Positions 1 to 7,369 of a stretch of DNA of 64,000 nucleotides are shown here, one piece after another. Positions within the stretch are counted from its first letter, which is position 1; every line of letters starts with the position of its first letter. The position numbers and the translations under genes are program-made. The notes below the pieces were generated by a model. That model saw only the letters and a list, made by a program, of their open reading frames with translations, did no database searches and was not told the DNA's origin. This DNA is from Clostridia bacterium (GTDB lineage Bacteria; Bacillota; Clostridia; Christensenellales; Aristaeellaceae): positions 118,542 through 182,541 of the forward strand of contig JAFWQA010000061.1 in NCBI GenBank assembly GCA_017509255.1, in the 5' to 3' direction.

Positions 1-986
1 GCGAATTCCACCTCCATGATCATGATCAGCGCAAAGCCGTAATTGATCTCCGTAAAGCCGAAGTCGGTAAAGATCCCCGCGGTACGGAGCGTCAGCCAGG
101 CCAGAATGCCCAGCACCAGCATCTGCCCGAAGGACAGCACCTGCCTCTTCAGCACGTCCTTGTGCAGGCCGTGTCCCATTTCATGGGCAAACACCGCGCA
201 GATCTCGTCGGGTGTCATCGCCTGCACCAGCGTGTCGTAAAGCACGATGGTTTTGGTTTTCCCGAATCCGGAAAAATAGGCGTTGGACTTTGTGGACCGC
301 TTCGAGGCGTCCATCACCTGGATCGCGCGCACCTGATACCCGTGTTTTTCCAGCAGCGCCGTCAGCTTTTCCTTTAGTTCGCCCTCCTCCAGGGGAGTGA
401 ATTTGTTGAAGATCTTGCTGAAGAAGGGATATAAGAAGGAAAAGGCCAGCATGAACACAGTCATCACTGCGGCAAACACCGGGATCATCCAGTCCCCCAT
501 GGACTGATGGACACCCATCAGCATAGCCCCGATGCCGATCGTGATGCACAGGCCGATGATCAGCTCCTTGACCTGATCCGCCCAGAAGGTCCCGGCCCTG
601 GAACGGTTGAACCCGTATTTCTCCTCGATCACCATGGTATCGTACCAGGCAGCAGGCAGCGTCAGCAGGCTTGCCAGCTCGGAGAGAAGCACCACAGCCA
701 TCATCTGCATAAACAGATCCGGCGGAAACAGCTTTGCGAAAGCGGCATAAAGATCGAACGCCATCAGGATCATCCCGATCGCGTAGTCCGCGGTATCCTT
801 TATGTAATTCAGCCGGTTCTTTTCCGCGTGATACGCCTTCCATTTCCGGTACGTTTCCGGGTCGTATACGTCCGCCACGTTCGCCGGCACAGCCCGCCCG
901 GCGGACCTGCTGCGCGCAAGGTTCTTCAGCATTTTAAACAGATAAATGACTGTCAGTATGATCAGTACGGGGATTTTGTAATTCAT
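1..986 (-). CDS. M48 family (Ste24/CAAX-type) membrane metalloprotease, C-terminus cut by window edge
   Basis: Reading the minus strand from an ATG at 986-984, preceded by a purine-rich GGAAGGAAGG ribosome site, gives 328 residues without a stop up to the window edge. Several long hydrophobic stretches indicate membrane segments, starting with one at residues about 4-17. The zinc motif HEMGH is at residues 268-272, inside the sequence FAHEMGHGLH. It follows a cytoplasmic-type loop and precedes another membrane segment, the order typical of Ste24/CAAX prenyl endopeptidases of peptidase family M48. The usual family length is about 410-420 residues, so roughly 80-90 residues and the third zinc ligand are missing beyond position 1. 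The next gene (1263) points the other way. The physiological substrate in bacteria is not known. Confidence 0.88.
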   Translation of the reverse strand, partial: MNYKIPVLIILTVIYLFKMLKNLARSRSAGRAVPANVADVYDPETYRKWKAYHAEKNRLNYIKDTADYAIGMILMAFDLYAAFAKLFPPDLFMQMMAVVLLSELASLLTLPAAWYDTMVIEEKYGFNRSRAGTFWADQVKELIIGLCITIGIGAMLMGVHQSMGDWMIPVFAAVMTVFMLAFSFLYPFFSKIFNKFTPLEEGELKEKLTALLEKHGYQVRAIQVMDASKRSTKSNAYFSGFGKTKTIVLYDTLVQAMTPDEICAVFAHEMGHGLHKDVLKRQVLSFGQMLVLGILAWLTLRTAGIFTDFGFTEINYGFALIMIMEVEF

Positions 987-1262
987 TTTCCTTCCTTCCC
1001 GGTCTTTCTGCCCGGTTGCGGGCAAGGCGCCTTTTATGCTTTTGATGGTATATCGGTTGTTTTCTTTATCCAATGCCCTGTTTCCTGCTTTTTCATTCCT
1101 CCTCGGTCGGTTTTCTGCAATTCGGCCCGGCCCTCAGTCCCTCGCGCCTCCAGCCGGAAAATAGAATTTTACTGTTGAATTCCGGGAGAAGGATGTGTAT
1201 GATTGAGGCAGAGGAAGAAAGCACAGTCAGTCATTATAGCATCATACAGGAGGAACCGTAAA

Positions 1263-2231
1263 ATGAGAAAAATACGTTGGGGTGTCATCGGAACCGCGGA
1301 TATCGCTCAGGGGCAGACGATCCCGGGTATGCAGCTTGCGGAAAACTGCGATCTGTACGCCATTGCCGGCAGAAGTCTGGAAAAGGCCCGCCTGTTTCAG
1401 GATAGATTCGGTTTTCAGAAAGCCTACGGCAGCTATGATGAACTGCTCTGCGACCCGGAGGTGGAGGCGGTTTATATCCCGCTTCCCAACAGCCTGCACT
1501 GTGAGTGGAGCATCCGGGCGCTGAAGGCAAAAAAGCACGTCCTGTGTGAAAAGCCGCTCGCCGTTTCCGAGGAGCAGGCGCGGGAAATGTTCCGCGCGGC
1601 CGAGGAAAACGGCGTCCTGCTGATGGAAGCCTTCGCGTACCTGCACAGCCCCTTTGTTCAGGCGGTCCGGGAGGAGCTCCGCTCCGGCGTGATCGGAGAG
1701 ATCCGGTACATGAACTCCTCCTTTGTCGCCGGCCGCCGGCCGGATACGGACATCCGCCTGCGCAGGGAGACCTACGGCGGCGCGATGTATGACCTGGGCT
1801 GCTATCCGCTCAGCATGATCCTCCGCATTATGGAAAAGGAACCCGTTTCCGTTCAGGCGGTCGGTCAGTTCTCCGACCGGCACATAGACCTGTTCACCGC
1901 GGCCCTCCTGACCTTTGAGGGCGGCGCCATGGCGGATCTGGACTGCGCCATGCTGATCCCCGGCAGGCATGACCGTTTTGTGATCTTCGGCACGCAGGGC
2001 AGCATCGTCTCCGGCGTGGAGTTCAATCAGCCCGGTGAGATCGCCTATACGGTCACCCGGGCGGACGGCACGCGGGAAACGAAAAAGGTATTTGCCAAGA
2101 ACAATTACTGCCTGGAGGTCGAACAGCTGGGCGGCTGCATCCTGAACGGTGCGCAGCCGCTGGTCTCCAAAGAATTCTCGCTCCTGAACGCGAGGGTGAT
2201 GGACAGGATCCTGGCGGAGATCGGATACTGA
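1263..2231 (+). CDS. Gfo/Idh/MocA family NAD(P)-dependent oxidoreductase
   Basis: A 322-residue cytosolic oxidoreductase. The N-terminus carries a Rossmann dinucleotide-binding start (GVIGTADIA, residues 7-15). The family's signature EKP is at residues 96-98, where the lysine contacts cofactor and substrate, and the C-terminal half matches the GFO_IDH_MocA_C substrate domain (D177 and Y181 near the active site). The start at 1263 is chosen because AGGAGG at 1248-1253 lies nine bases upstream; an upstream in-frame ATG at 1203 has no such site. The family oxidises or reduces sugars, inositols or trans-dihydrodiols. The substrate here cannot be read from sequence, but the neighbouring sugar kinase and GH43 gene suggest a sugar. 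A hairpin terminator follows directly. Confidence 0.87.
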   Translation: MRKIRWGVIGTADIAQGQTIPGMQLAENCDLYAIAGRSLEKARLFQDRFGFQKAYGSYDELLCDPEVEAVYIPLPNSLHCEWSIRALKAKKHVLCEKPLAVSEEQAREMFRAAEENGVLLMEAFAYLHSPFVQAVREELRSGVIGEIRYMNSSFVAGRRPDTDIRLRRETYGGAMYDLGCYPLSMILRIMEKEPVSVQAVGQFSDRHIDLFTAALLTFEGGAMADLDCAMLIPGRHDRFVIFGTQGSIVSGVEFNQPGEIAYTVTRADGTRETKKVFAKNNYCLEVEQLGGCILNGAQPLVSKEFSLLNARVMDRILAEIGY

Positions 2232-2241
2232 TAAGCCGAAA

Positions 2242-2278
2242 AAAAAGAGGGAACGCGCTTCCCTCTTTTTTATTGCCT
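2242..2278. terminator. Bidirectional rho-independent terminator
   Basis: A 12-bp stem (2242-2253 with 2259-2270) has A-rich and T-rich arms on either side, so it can stop transcription from both the oxidoreductase (+) and the convergent kinase (-). Confidence 0.85.
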
Positions 2279-2287
2279 TTTTCCCTC

Positions 2288-3244
2288 TCAGGCTTCCTCC
2301 GGCCGCAGCCCCATCCGTTCTTCAATTTTCTCCATGGACGGGACCCCGTCCGCCGCGCCCGCGCTCTCCACGCAGAAGGACGCCGTAGCGTTGGCCAGCC
2401 GGACGCATTTCTCAAGCGGGTAGCCTAAGGCAAGCCCGGCCAGGAATCCCGCGGCAAAGCTGTCCCCGGCACCGGTCGTGTCCACAACTTTCTCCGGCCG
2501 GTACGCCGCGCAGTCGAAACGTCCCTCCTTCCGGTATACGCTGCATCCTTCGTCCCCTTTTTTGACGATCACGCATCCGGCACCGTACTCCAGCAGCCTT
2601 CCGGCGGCCTTTTCCTCGTCCGGCCCGCCGATCGCCCGCAGCTCAGCCCTGTTCGGCAGCAGGTAGTCGACATATCCCAGCAGCGGCTTCAGATCCTCTG
2701 CCGTTTCTCCCCTCTTGGCTATGGTCATGTCAACAGCCAGCACCCTGCCGGGCTTTTCCCTGATTTTCCGGAAAATGCGCTCCATGGCCGGTATATCCAG
2801 CAGTGGGGAAACGAACATGCAGGAAAAGGAAATGATGTCGTCCAGCTGCCCGATGCTGTTTTCTATGTCTGCTTCGCTCAGCTTTCTCAGGCTGCTGTCC
2901 GGGTTTGTCAGAAAACGCCTTTCCCCGCTCCCGTCATACAGCACGATATTGATCCCTGTCGCAAGCTCCCGCTCCATGGCGATGTTCCCGGTGCCGATTC
3001 CCTGATCCTCCAGCATCCGCAGGATGCGAAATCCCGCTTCGTCTCCGCCGACCTTGGAGACCAGCCGCGCCTCGCAGCCCAGCTTTTTCAGCACCACGGT
3101 TTCGTTCAGCGCGTTTCCGCCGAAGGAAAGCCGGATATCCTTTACCGGCGTCGAGTTCTGTTCAAATATTCCTGCGCTCACAGGCCCTGCCAGCACGTCG
3201 ATGATCGCCGGGCCGATCACGCTGATCTTCTTTTTCCCTTCCAT
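2288..3244 (-). CDS. PfkB/ribokinase-family carbohydrate kinase
   Basis: A 318-residue kinase that transfers phosphate from ATP to a sugar or nucleoside hydroxyl. The two PfkB signatures are present: FGGNALN near residues 41-47 (substrate side) and DTTGAGDSF at 255-263, with D261 as the catalytic base and GAG forming the anion hole. The start chosen is the ATG at 3244, because an AGGGAGG-like site precedes it. The frame is open further upstream to 3310, but that extension is proline/aspartate-rich and lacks a ribosome site. The gene converges on the oxidoreductase and diverges from the GH43 gene. The sugar specificity (fructose, ribose, KDG and others) is unresolved. Confidence 0.87.
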   Translation of the reverse strand: MEGKKKISVIGPAIIDVLAGPVSAGIFEQNSTPVKDIRLSFGGNALNETVVLKKLGCEARLVSKVGGDEAGFRILRMLEDQGIGTGNIAMERELATGINIVLYDGSGERRFLTNPDSSLRKLSEADIENSIGQLDDIISFSCMFVSPLLDIPAMERIFRKIREKPGRVLAVDMTIAKRGETAEDLKPLLGYVDYLLPNRAELRAIGGPDEEKAAGRLLEYGAGCVIVKKGDEGCSVYRKEGRFDCAAYRPEKVVDTTGAGDSFAAGFLAGLALGYPLEKCVRLANATASFCVESAGAADGVPSMEKIEERMGLRPEEA

Positions 3245-3316
3245 CCGGTCCTCCCTGTTTTCCGTTTTCCTGTCCGGATCATTATAGCATGGATCGGGCG
3301 GGTGATGCATTCGGAT

Positions 3317-3345
3317 TTGATTTCTTTTCCGGGTTTCCGTATACT
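3317..3345 (+). promoter_or_regulatory. Sigma-70-type promoter for the GH43 gene
   Basis: TTGATT (3317-3322), 17 bases, then TATACT (3340-3345), 35 bases upstream of the GH43 start codon. Confidence 0.6.
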
Positions 3346-3380
3346 CTTCCTGTCAGAAAGCTGAAAGAGGGTGCTGCAGG

Positions 3381-4859
3381 ATGATCCCTTCCCTGATCCC
3401 CGCGGACTATCCGGATCCGGATATCATCCGTGTCGGTTCGGTCTATTATCTGATCTCCACCACCATGCATTTCTTTCCCGGCGGCGAGATCCTCAAAAGC
3501 CCGGACCTGCTCCGCTGGGAGCATTGCTCCTGGGTCTTTGATGCGCTGGGCGACCCGCCGCAGAGGTCCCTCCTGAACGGGGATATCTACGGCCGGGGCA
3601 TGTGGGCCGCCTGCCTCCGTTATCACGCCGGTACATTCCACGTCGTCTTTTCCTGCAATGAAACGAAGGAAACGCTGCATTATACCGCCCGGAGCATCGA
3701 AGGTCCCTGGACAAAGCAGGTCATGAAGGGTTTCTATTACGATTCCTCCCTTCTGTTCGATGACGACGGCAGGGTATACATCGTCCACGGAAACCGGGAG
3801 GTGCGCCTCACGGAGCTCCTGCCGGATCTTTCGGGACCCCGGCCCGGCGGTCTGGACCGCCTGATACTGAAGGACGCATCAGACGGTCTGGGCTATGAAG
3901 GCCATCATTTCTATAAGCTTTTCGGCAGATACTGGCTTTTTTCCATCCACTGGCCCGCCGGTCATCTCCGTACCCAGGCCTGCTTTTCCGCCTCCTCTCC
4001 CGGCAGGCCGTTCTCCGGCGGTGATATCCTGGAGGATGACCTCGGTCTTCCGGGAAAGGGCGCCGCTCAGGGCGGCGTTGTCGATACGCCGGATGGGCGC
4101 TGGTTTGCCTTCCTTTTTCAGGATCACGGGGCGGCGGGCAGGATGCCGGTCCTCCTTCCTCTTTCCTGGGAGAAGGACGGGCCCGTGATCCATACGGACC
4201 GGGACCCGGGCAGCGGCGCGGCGGACAGCCTGCGGCGGCTCGCGTTTTCCGATACACTGAGAAACCGTATGCCGCTTCCGGGCTGGCAGTGGAACCACCA
4301 GCCGGACCTGTCCCTTGTCAGCGCAGGTGGGGAAGGCCTCTGCGTCATGTCCGGCCGGATCCCGGAGGATCTGGAGCACACCCCGAACATGCTCACGCAG
4401 CGGGTCTTCGGCAGCAAACCCTCCTGCCGCGTCACGGTGGACGGCAGCCGGCTCCTCGCCGGGGACCGCGCCGGCCTGATGGCTCTTCAGGGCTGCTTTG
4501 CTGCGCTGTGTCTGGAAAGGACGGAAGCGGGATTCCGGCTGGTCCGCGTGGAACGCGCGGCGGACCGTGAGCACGGCGGGATCATGCGCTCGGATGAGCC
4601 GGTTCGGGAAGAAACCCTGGCGGATCTCTCCTCTCCTTCAGTCATTCTATCCCTCTCATTTGATTTCACAGACCTGAAGGATACCGTCCGCCTGTCCTGG
4701 ACGGATGAAGCCGGGACCCATGTTTCCGCTCCGGACCATCCGCTCGTCTACCGGCTGGATCATTTCACCGGCGTCCGCATGGCGCTGTTTATGCAGGCCG
4801 GCAAAACAGCCGGAGGCACCGCCGTTTTCCGGGATTTCGAATACATTCTCCCGGAATGA
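3381..4859 (+). CDS. Glycoside hydrolase family 43 (beta-xylosidase/arabinofuranosidase type)
   Basis: A 492-residue enzyme without a signal peptide, so probably intracellular. It has the five-bladed propeller start of GH43, YPDPDIIRVG at residues 10-19, where D12 aligns with the general base. D121 (in DSSLLFDDDG) aligns with the pKa-modulating aspartate and E173 (in GYEGHHFYK) with the general acid. Residues after about 300 match the beta-sandwich domain of the GH43 xylosidase subgroups. It would cleave xylo- or arabino-oligosaccharides imported from plant cell wall. It diverges from the PfkB kinase and is followed 21 bases later by the Sir2 gene, so the two may be co-transcribed. Confidence 0.88.
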   Translation: MIPSLIPADYPDPDIIRVGSVYYLISTTMHFFPGGEILKSPDLLRWEHCSWVFDALGDPPQRSLLNGDIYGRGMWAACLRYHAGTFHVVFSCNETKETLHYTARSIEGPWTKQVMKGFYYDSSLLFDDDGRVYIVHGNREVRLTELLPDLSGPRPGGLDRLILKDASDGLGYEGHHFYKLFGRYWLFSIHWPAGHLRTQACFSASSPGRPFSGGDILEDDLGLPGKGAAQGGVVDTPDGRWFAFLFQDHGAAGRMPVLLPLSWEKDGPVIHTDRDPGSGAADSLRRLAFSDTLRNRMPLPGWQWNHQPDLSLVSAGGEGLCVMSGRIPEDLEHTPNMLTQRVFGSKPSCRVTVDGSRLLAGDRAGLMALQGCFAALCLERTEAGFRLVRVERAADREHGGIMRSDEPVREETLADLSSPSVILSLSFDFTDLKDTVRLSWTDEAGTHVSAPDHPLVYRLDHFTGVRMALFMQAGKTAGGTAVFRDFEYILPE

Positions 4860-4880
4860 TCAGAAAGAAAGGGCTTTATT

Positions 4881-5597
4881 ATGTCGGATCAGCTTCAGCA
4901 GATCATCCGCCGCTCCAGGCGCATCGTTTTCTTTGGCGGCGCCGGCGTGTCCACCGCCAGTGGGATCCCGGATTTCCATTCCGCGGGCGGCCTGTATTCG
5001 CGGGAGTTTGGTTCCCTTTCCCCGGAAATGATCCTCAGCAAATCGTTTTTCTATCTCCATCCGGATATTTTCTTTGATTTTTACCGTCAGTTTATGCTGT
5101 ATCCGGACGCGGAGCCGAACGCTGCGCACCGCTGCCTTTTCGAGCTGGAAAAAGCGGATAAGCTGCGGGGCATTGTCACCCAGAACATCGACGGCCTGCA
5201 CAAAAAGGCCGGCAACATCCGCGTCTACGAGATCCACGGCTCCGTTCATGAAAACTACTGTATGGAGTGCAACGCTTCCTTTACCGCTCAGGATATCCTT
5301 CATTCCTCCGGCATCCCGCGCTGTGAGTGCGGCGGCGTCATCAAGCCGTCCGTGGTACTCTACGGCGAGCCCCTCCCGAAATATGTCTGCATCGGCGCCC
5401 TTCGGGAGATCACCAATGCGGACACGCTGATCGTCGCCGGTACCTCTCTTTCCGTCGAGCCCGCAGCTGGTTTTCTGGAGCATTTCAGAGGCAAAAACCT
5501 CGTCGTCATCAATCAGGAGCCCATCCCAGCGGATCAGCAGGCTTCCCTGGTCATCCGGGGGGACGTTGCCGAAGTACTCGGATCCCTTTCCGTATAG
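4881..5597 (+). CDS. Sir2-family NAD-dependent protein deacylase
   Basis: A 238-residue sirtuin that removes acyl groups from protein lysines using NAD. Visible motifs are the NAD-binding GAGVSTASGIPDF (20-32), TQNIDGLH (100-107), the catalytic histidine H119 in EIHGS, and four zinc cysteines C127, C130, C148 and C150. The second pair has CxC spacing rather than CxxC. Length is normal for bacterial CobB-type enzymes. It starts 21 bases after the GH43 stop. Linkage to carbohydrate genes is suggestive only, since acetyl-CoA metabolism is the general link. Confidence 0.92.
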   Translation: MSDQLQQIIRRSRRIVFFGGAGVSTASGIPDFHSAGGLYSREFGSLSPEMILSKSFFYLHPDIFFDFYRQFMLYPDAEPNAAHRCLFELEKADKLRGIVTQNIDGLHKKAGNIRVYEIHGSVHENYCMECNASFTAQDILHSSGIPRCECGGVIKPSVVLYGEPLPKYVCIGALREITNADTLIVAGTSLSVEPAAGFLEHFRGKNLVVINQEPIPADQQASLVIRGDVAEVLGSLSV

Positions 5598-5634
5598 TTT
5601 TTCCCGTCATGATCCTCCCTTGGAAAAATTAGGC

Positions 5635-5663
5635 TTGCATTTGCCTCCGTTTCGTGTTAAAAT
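5635..5663 (+). promoter_or_regulatory. Promoter of the split tRNA-Ala(CGC) locus
   Basis: TTGCAT (5635-5640), exactly 17 bases, then TAAAAT (5658-5663), 18 bases before the first tRNA base at 5682. This host promoter now reads through the 5' tRNA remnant into the element and towards the intact tRNA copy at 5792. Confidence 0.65.
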
Positions 5664-5681
5664 TCCTTCTGCTTCCGATTT

Positions 5682-5703
5682 GGGGCATTGGCACAGTTGG
5701 TAG
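5682..5703 (+). pseudogene. 5' fragment (22 nt) of tRNA-Ala(CGC), split by the element
   Basis: This holds the acceptor 5' strand GGGGCAT, bases 8-9, the D-stem 5' strand GCAC and the D-loop up to GGTAG. Joined to 17492-17542 it gives a perfect 73-nt tRNA-Ala with a fully paired D-stem (GCAC with GTGC), anticodon CGC and the G3-U70 alanine identity pair. The break falls in the D-loop at the shared core GGTAG. Confidence 0.85.
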
Positions 5704-5725
5704 GACGAACTACTCCGACTGCAAC
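5699..5725 (+). other. attL: left junction of the serine-integrase element
   Basis: The core GGTAG (5699-5703) is also found at 17487-17491. It is followed by the arm ACTACTCCGACTGCAAC (5709-5725), whose exact reverse complement lies at 17468-17484 beside the other core copy. Joining the two element ends across the core recreates a symmetric attP of the kind bound by large serine recombinases. The element proper is 5704-17491. Confidence 0.8.
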
Positions 5726-5730
5726 CCCCT

Positions 5731-5777
5731 CCGGTCAAAATTGTGACCAGACCGGATAATGTAAAAAACGGTCACAA
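5731..5777. repeat. Nested inverted repeats between attL and the intact tRNA
   Basis: TTGTGACC (5741-5748) pairs with GGTCACAA (5770-5777), and CCGGTC (5731-5736) pairs with GACCGG (5750-5755). The two pairings are mutually exclusive. Possible roles are a binding site for recombinase or excision factor, or a processing hairpin in the transcript running from the host promoter into the tRNA. I see no convincing promoter here. Confidence 0.4.
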
Positions 5778-5791
5778 AACTTACCAAATTA

Positions 5792-5864
5792 GGGGCATTA
5801 GCACAGTTGGTAGCGCGCGACATTCGCATTGTCGAGGTCAGGGGTTCGACTCCCCTATGCTCCA
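5792..5864 (+). tRNA. tRNA-Ala(CGC), intact copy carried by the element
   Basis: A 73-nt cloverleaf. The acceptor GGGGCAT pairs with ATGCTCC and has the G3-U70 pair that identifies alanine tRNAs. The anticodon stem CGACA/TGTCG encloses loop TTCGCAT (anticodon CGC), the T-arm is AGGGG-TTCGACT-CCCCT, and the discriminator is A at 5864. CCA is not encoded. The D-stem GCAC/GCGC has one A-C mismatch (12:23), whereas the reconstructed host gene pairs perfectly. It lies 88 bases inside the element's left junction and decodes GCG. Confidence 0.93.
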
Positions 5865-5865
5865 C

Positions 5866-5899
5866 AAAACCCTTGAGGCATAACGCTTCAAGGGTTTTT
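5866..5899 (+). terminator. Terminator of tRNA-Ala(CGC)
   Basis: A 10-bp stem AAACCCTTGA/TCAAGGGTTT followed by T residues, immediately after the tRNA. Confidence 0.85.
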
Positions 5900-6183
5900 C
5901 TTTATTCTTTAGCCTGTGAAAAACAGTATGTAAATCCTGCAAAAAAACGTGAATTATCCACAGAATTATATACTCTTTAAAAGAGTGAAAACAGTATAAT
6001 TCTTTCATTAAATCGGAGGCAGAGAAAGGAAGAGCCCGTGGAAAGTATCCATTTTTTTAATTGGAAAAATAACACAGCATATTTCTCAGCTTTGATCCTG
6101 TATTCCTATCTCCAGATCCGGTATCCTGTACACGTACCGAATGACCGGTACATACTGAACGACCGAAACGGAGGAACATCACA
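5900..6183 (+). promoter_or_regulatory. Leftmost cargo promoter with palindromic operator
   Basis: There is no gene in this stretch. TATAAT at 5995-6000 is a good -10 box. The perfect palindrome ACTCTTTAAAAGAGT (5972-5986) overlaps the -35 position, as expected of a repressor operator. The transcript would carry a 5' leader of about 180 bases before the small protein at 6184. Which regulator binds is unknown; the element's WYL and XRE proteins are candidates. Confidence 0.5.
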
Positions 6184-6357
6184 ATGCTGCGTCTGCTTGG
6201 AGCCCTGACTCTTGGAAACATGATCTTTGGCGGCCATCGCTGCCATTGCCATCATCACCATCATGGCGGCTTCCTGGGCAGAGGCCTTCTGCTCGGAATG
6301 CTGCTCGGATTGTTTGTGAGCCGTGCGAATCAGAATCGCGCAGAGGAGGAGGTATAA
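6184..6357 (+). CDS. Small histidine-rich glycine/leucine membrane peptide
   Basis: A 57-residue protein. The start ATG at 6184 follows a CGGAGGAAC ribosome site. Residues 18-27 read HRCHCHHHHH, a dense histidine/cysteine patch. It is followed by a glycine/leucine-rich segment (28-46) long enough to cross the membrane once, then a charged tail ending NRAEEEV. I do not recognise a family. The His/Cys patch could bind metal (inference). It is followed three bases later by another small membrane protein with an overlapping ribosome site, so the two are a translational pair. Confidence 0.6.
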   Translation: MLRLLGALTLGNMIFGGHRCHCHHHHHGGFLGRGLLLGMLLGLFVSRANQNRAEEEV

Positions 6358-6359
6358 CA

Positions 6360-6536
6360 GTGTTCAACATGAACAAGAGTGCTGATCGCCGTCAGGTACT
6401 GACTGTTCTGGGAATTATTCTGGTGCTTTCTTGCATCCCGACTTTACTGGTGCTGTTCTCCCATGTGGCCGGGAGACTGCTTCCCAGTGTCCTGATCGGC
6501 ATCGCCCTGTACTTTGTTTTTCTGCGGAAGAATTAA
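6360..6536 (+). CDS. Small two-helix membrane protein
   Basis: 58 residues from a GTG at 6360. That start is preferred because the purine run GAGGAGGAGG (about 6343-6352) is seven bases upstream; an internal ATG at 6369 is sixteen bases away. After a short basic N-terminus (residues 4-11) two hydrophobic segments follow (about 14-31 and 38-55), ending in RKN. No family is recognised. It is co-translated with the histidine-rich peptide upstream and lies upstream of the first repeat protein. Confidence 0.6.
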   Translation: MFNMNKSADRRQVLTVLGIILVLSCIPTLLVLFSHVAGRLLPSVLIGIALYFVFLRKN

Positions 6537-6638
6537 CCAGCACCCGCAATAACAGAAACGGGGATAGGCTTTCACATATGGGGCAGGACCCATTTCCTGC
6601 CCCGCCTTTTCAATAACGGTGAAAGGAGACGGAATACG

Positions 6639-6968
6639 ATGAAGAAGATCTACAGCTCTCCCTCTCTGTTTGGAGGAATGAACTATTATGATGAGTCCGG
6701 CCATCAGATCGGATATTCGACAGAAAGCCTCTTTGGTGGCAGAAACTTCTATGATGAAAGTGGTCATCATGTAGGCTATTCCACAGAATCGCTGTTCGGT
6801 GGTGAAAACTATTACAGCGATCAGAATGGATACATGGGTTACAGTACAGAAGGTATATTCGGTGGACACACTTATCATGGAGATGGAATGAATGGCTACT
6901 CTGTGGACCGTCTCTTTGGTGGTGAAGTGGGGTTCTTCGATGATGATTCTGATGCTGGTGATTGGTAA
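6639..6968 (+). CDS. Tandem-repeat protein A (five FGG/GYS repeats)
   Basis: A 109-residue soluble acidic protein made almost wholly of five copies of a unit of about 21 residues. The approximate consensus is GYSTESLFGGxNYYDESGHx, starting at residues 4, 25, 46, 67 and 86, with an acidic tail (FFDDDSDAGDW). Each unit has a conserved Phe-Gly-Gly followed by an aromatic pair and a D/N/G-rich turn, which suggests stacked beta-hairpins. There is no signal peptide and no cysteine. AAAGGAG lies ten bases before the ATG. A paralogue with the same unit is at 7370. The family is not one I recognise. See the finding on possible radical SAM substrates. Confidence 0.72.
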   Translation: MKKIYSSPSLFGGMNYYDESGHQIGYSTESLFGGRNFYDESGHHVGYSTESLFGGENYYSDQNGYMGYSTEGIFGGHTYHGDGMNGYSVDRLFGGEVGFFDDDSDAGDW

Positions 6969-6993
6969 ATTAGCATTAACAAATCAAATGATT

Positions 6994-7028
6994 AAGCTGC
7001 AGGGAGTAATATTGCCCTGCAGCTTTTG
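6994..7028 (+). terminator. Terminator after repeat protein A
   Basis: An 11-bp stem AAGCTGCAGGG (6994-7004) with CCCTGCAGCTT (7015-7025), then TTTG. Confidence 0.75.
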
Positions 7029-7369
7029 AACTTTGAGTTCAATGACATTTGCATATCGTCGCTCTACAATAAAACCGTGACAGGGATCGGAAGAAAGAAC
7101 CAGCACCTGTGAACTTACCTTAGAGCAATGGAGAGTTTGCCACCTCCGATGTCGGTTGCTTGTTGATTGACTCCTCCTTTCCAGTTGGCAAGCGACTTCT
7201 AAGGGAACGCATAAGGACTGCTCAACTGCTTCCTTTTCTGCTCCTGCGCAGCCAGTGTGGGGGTTGTCCTTTGGGATGAAAGGGTTGTTGTCTCTGCCGA
7301 CAGCCTTTTCTTCCCACTTTAGCAATGGTGACAGTTTCGTACTGATGAAGAAATACGGGAGGTAGGATC
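7029..7369. other. Non-coding interval (341 bp) between the repeat-protein genes
   Basis: No convincing gene is seen. A minus-strand frame of 113 codons (7325-6984) runs through the terminator of repeat protein A and has no ribosome site or recognisable domain. The stretch is rich in short CT tracts on the plus strand. It could be a long leader for repeat protein B; I see no known riboswitch. Confidence 0.35.

Noticed and set aside
5954-5962. Perfect DnaA box TTATCCACA in the left end of the element
   Set aside because: A single box without a cluster, AT-rich unwinding region or replication gene. It is probably chance, and not enough for an origin.
6984-7325. 113-codon minus-strand frame between the repeat-protein genes
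   Set aside because: It runs through a clear terminator, lacks a ribosome site and has irregular composition.
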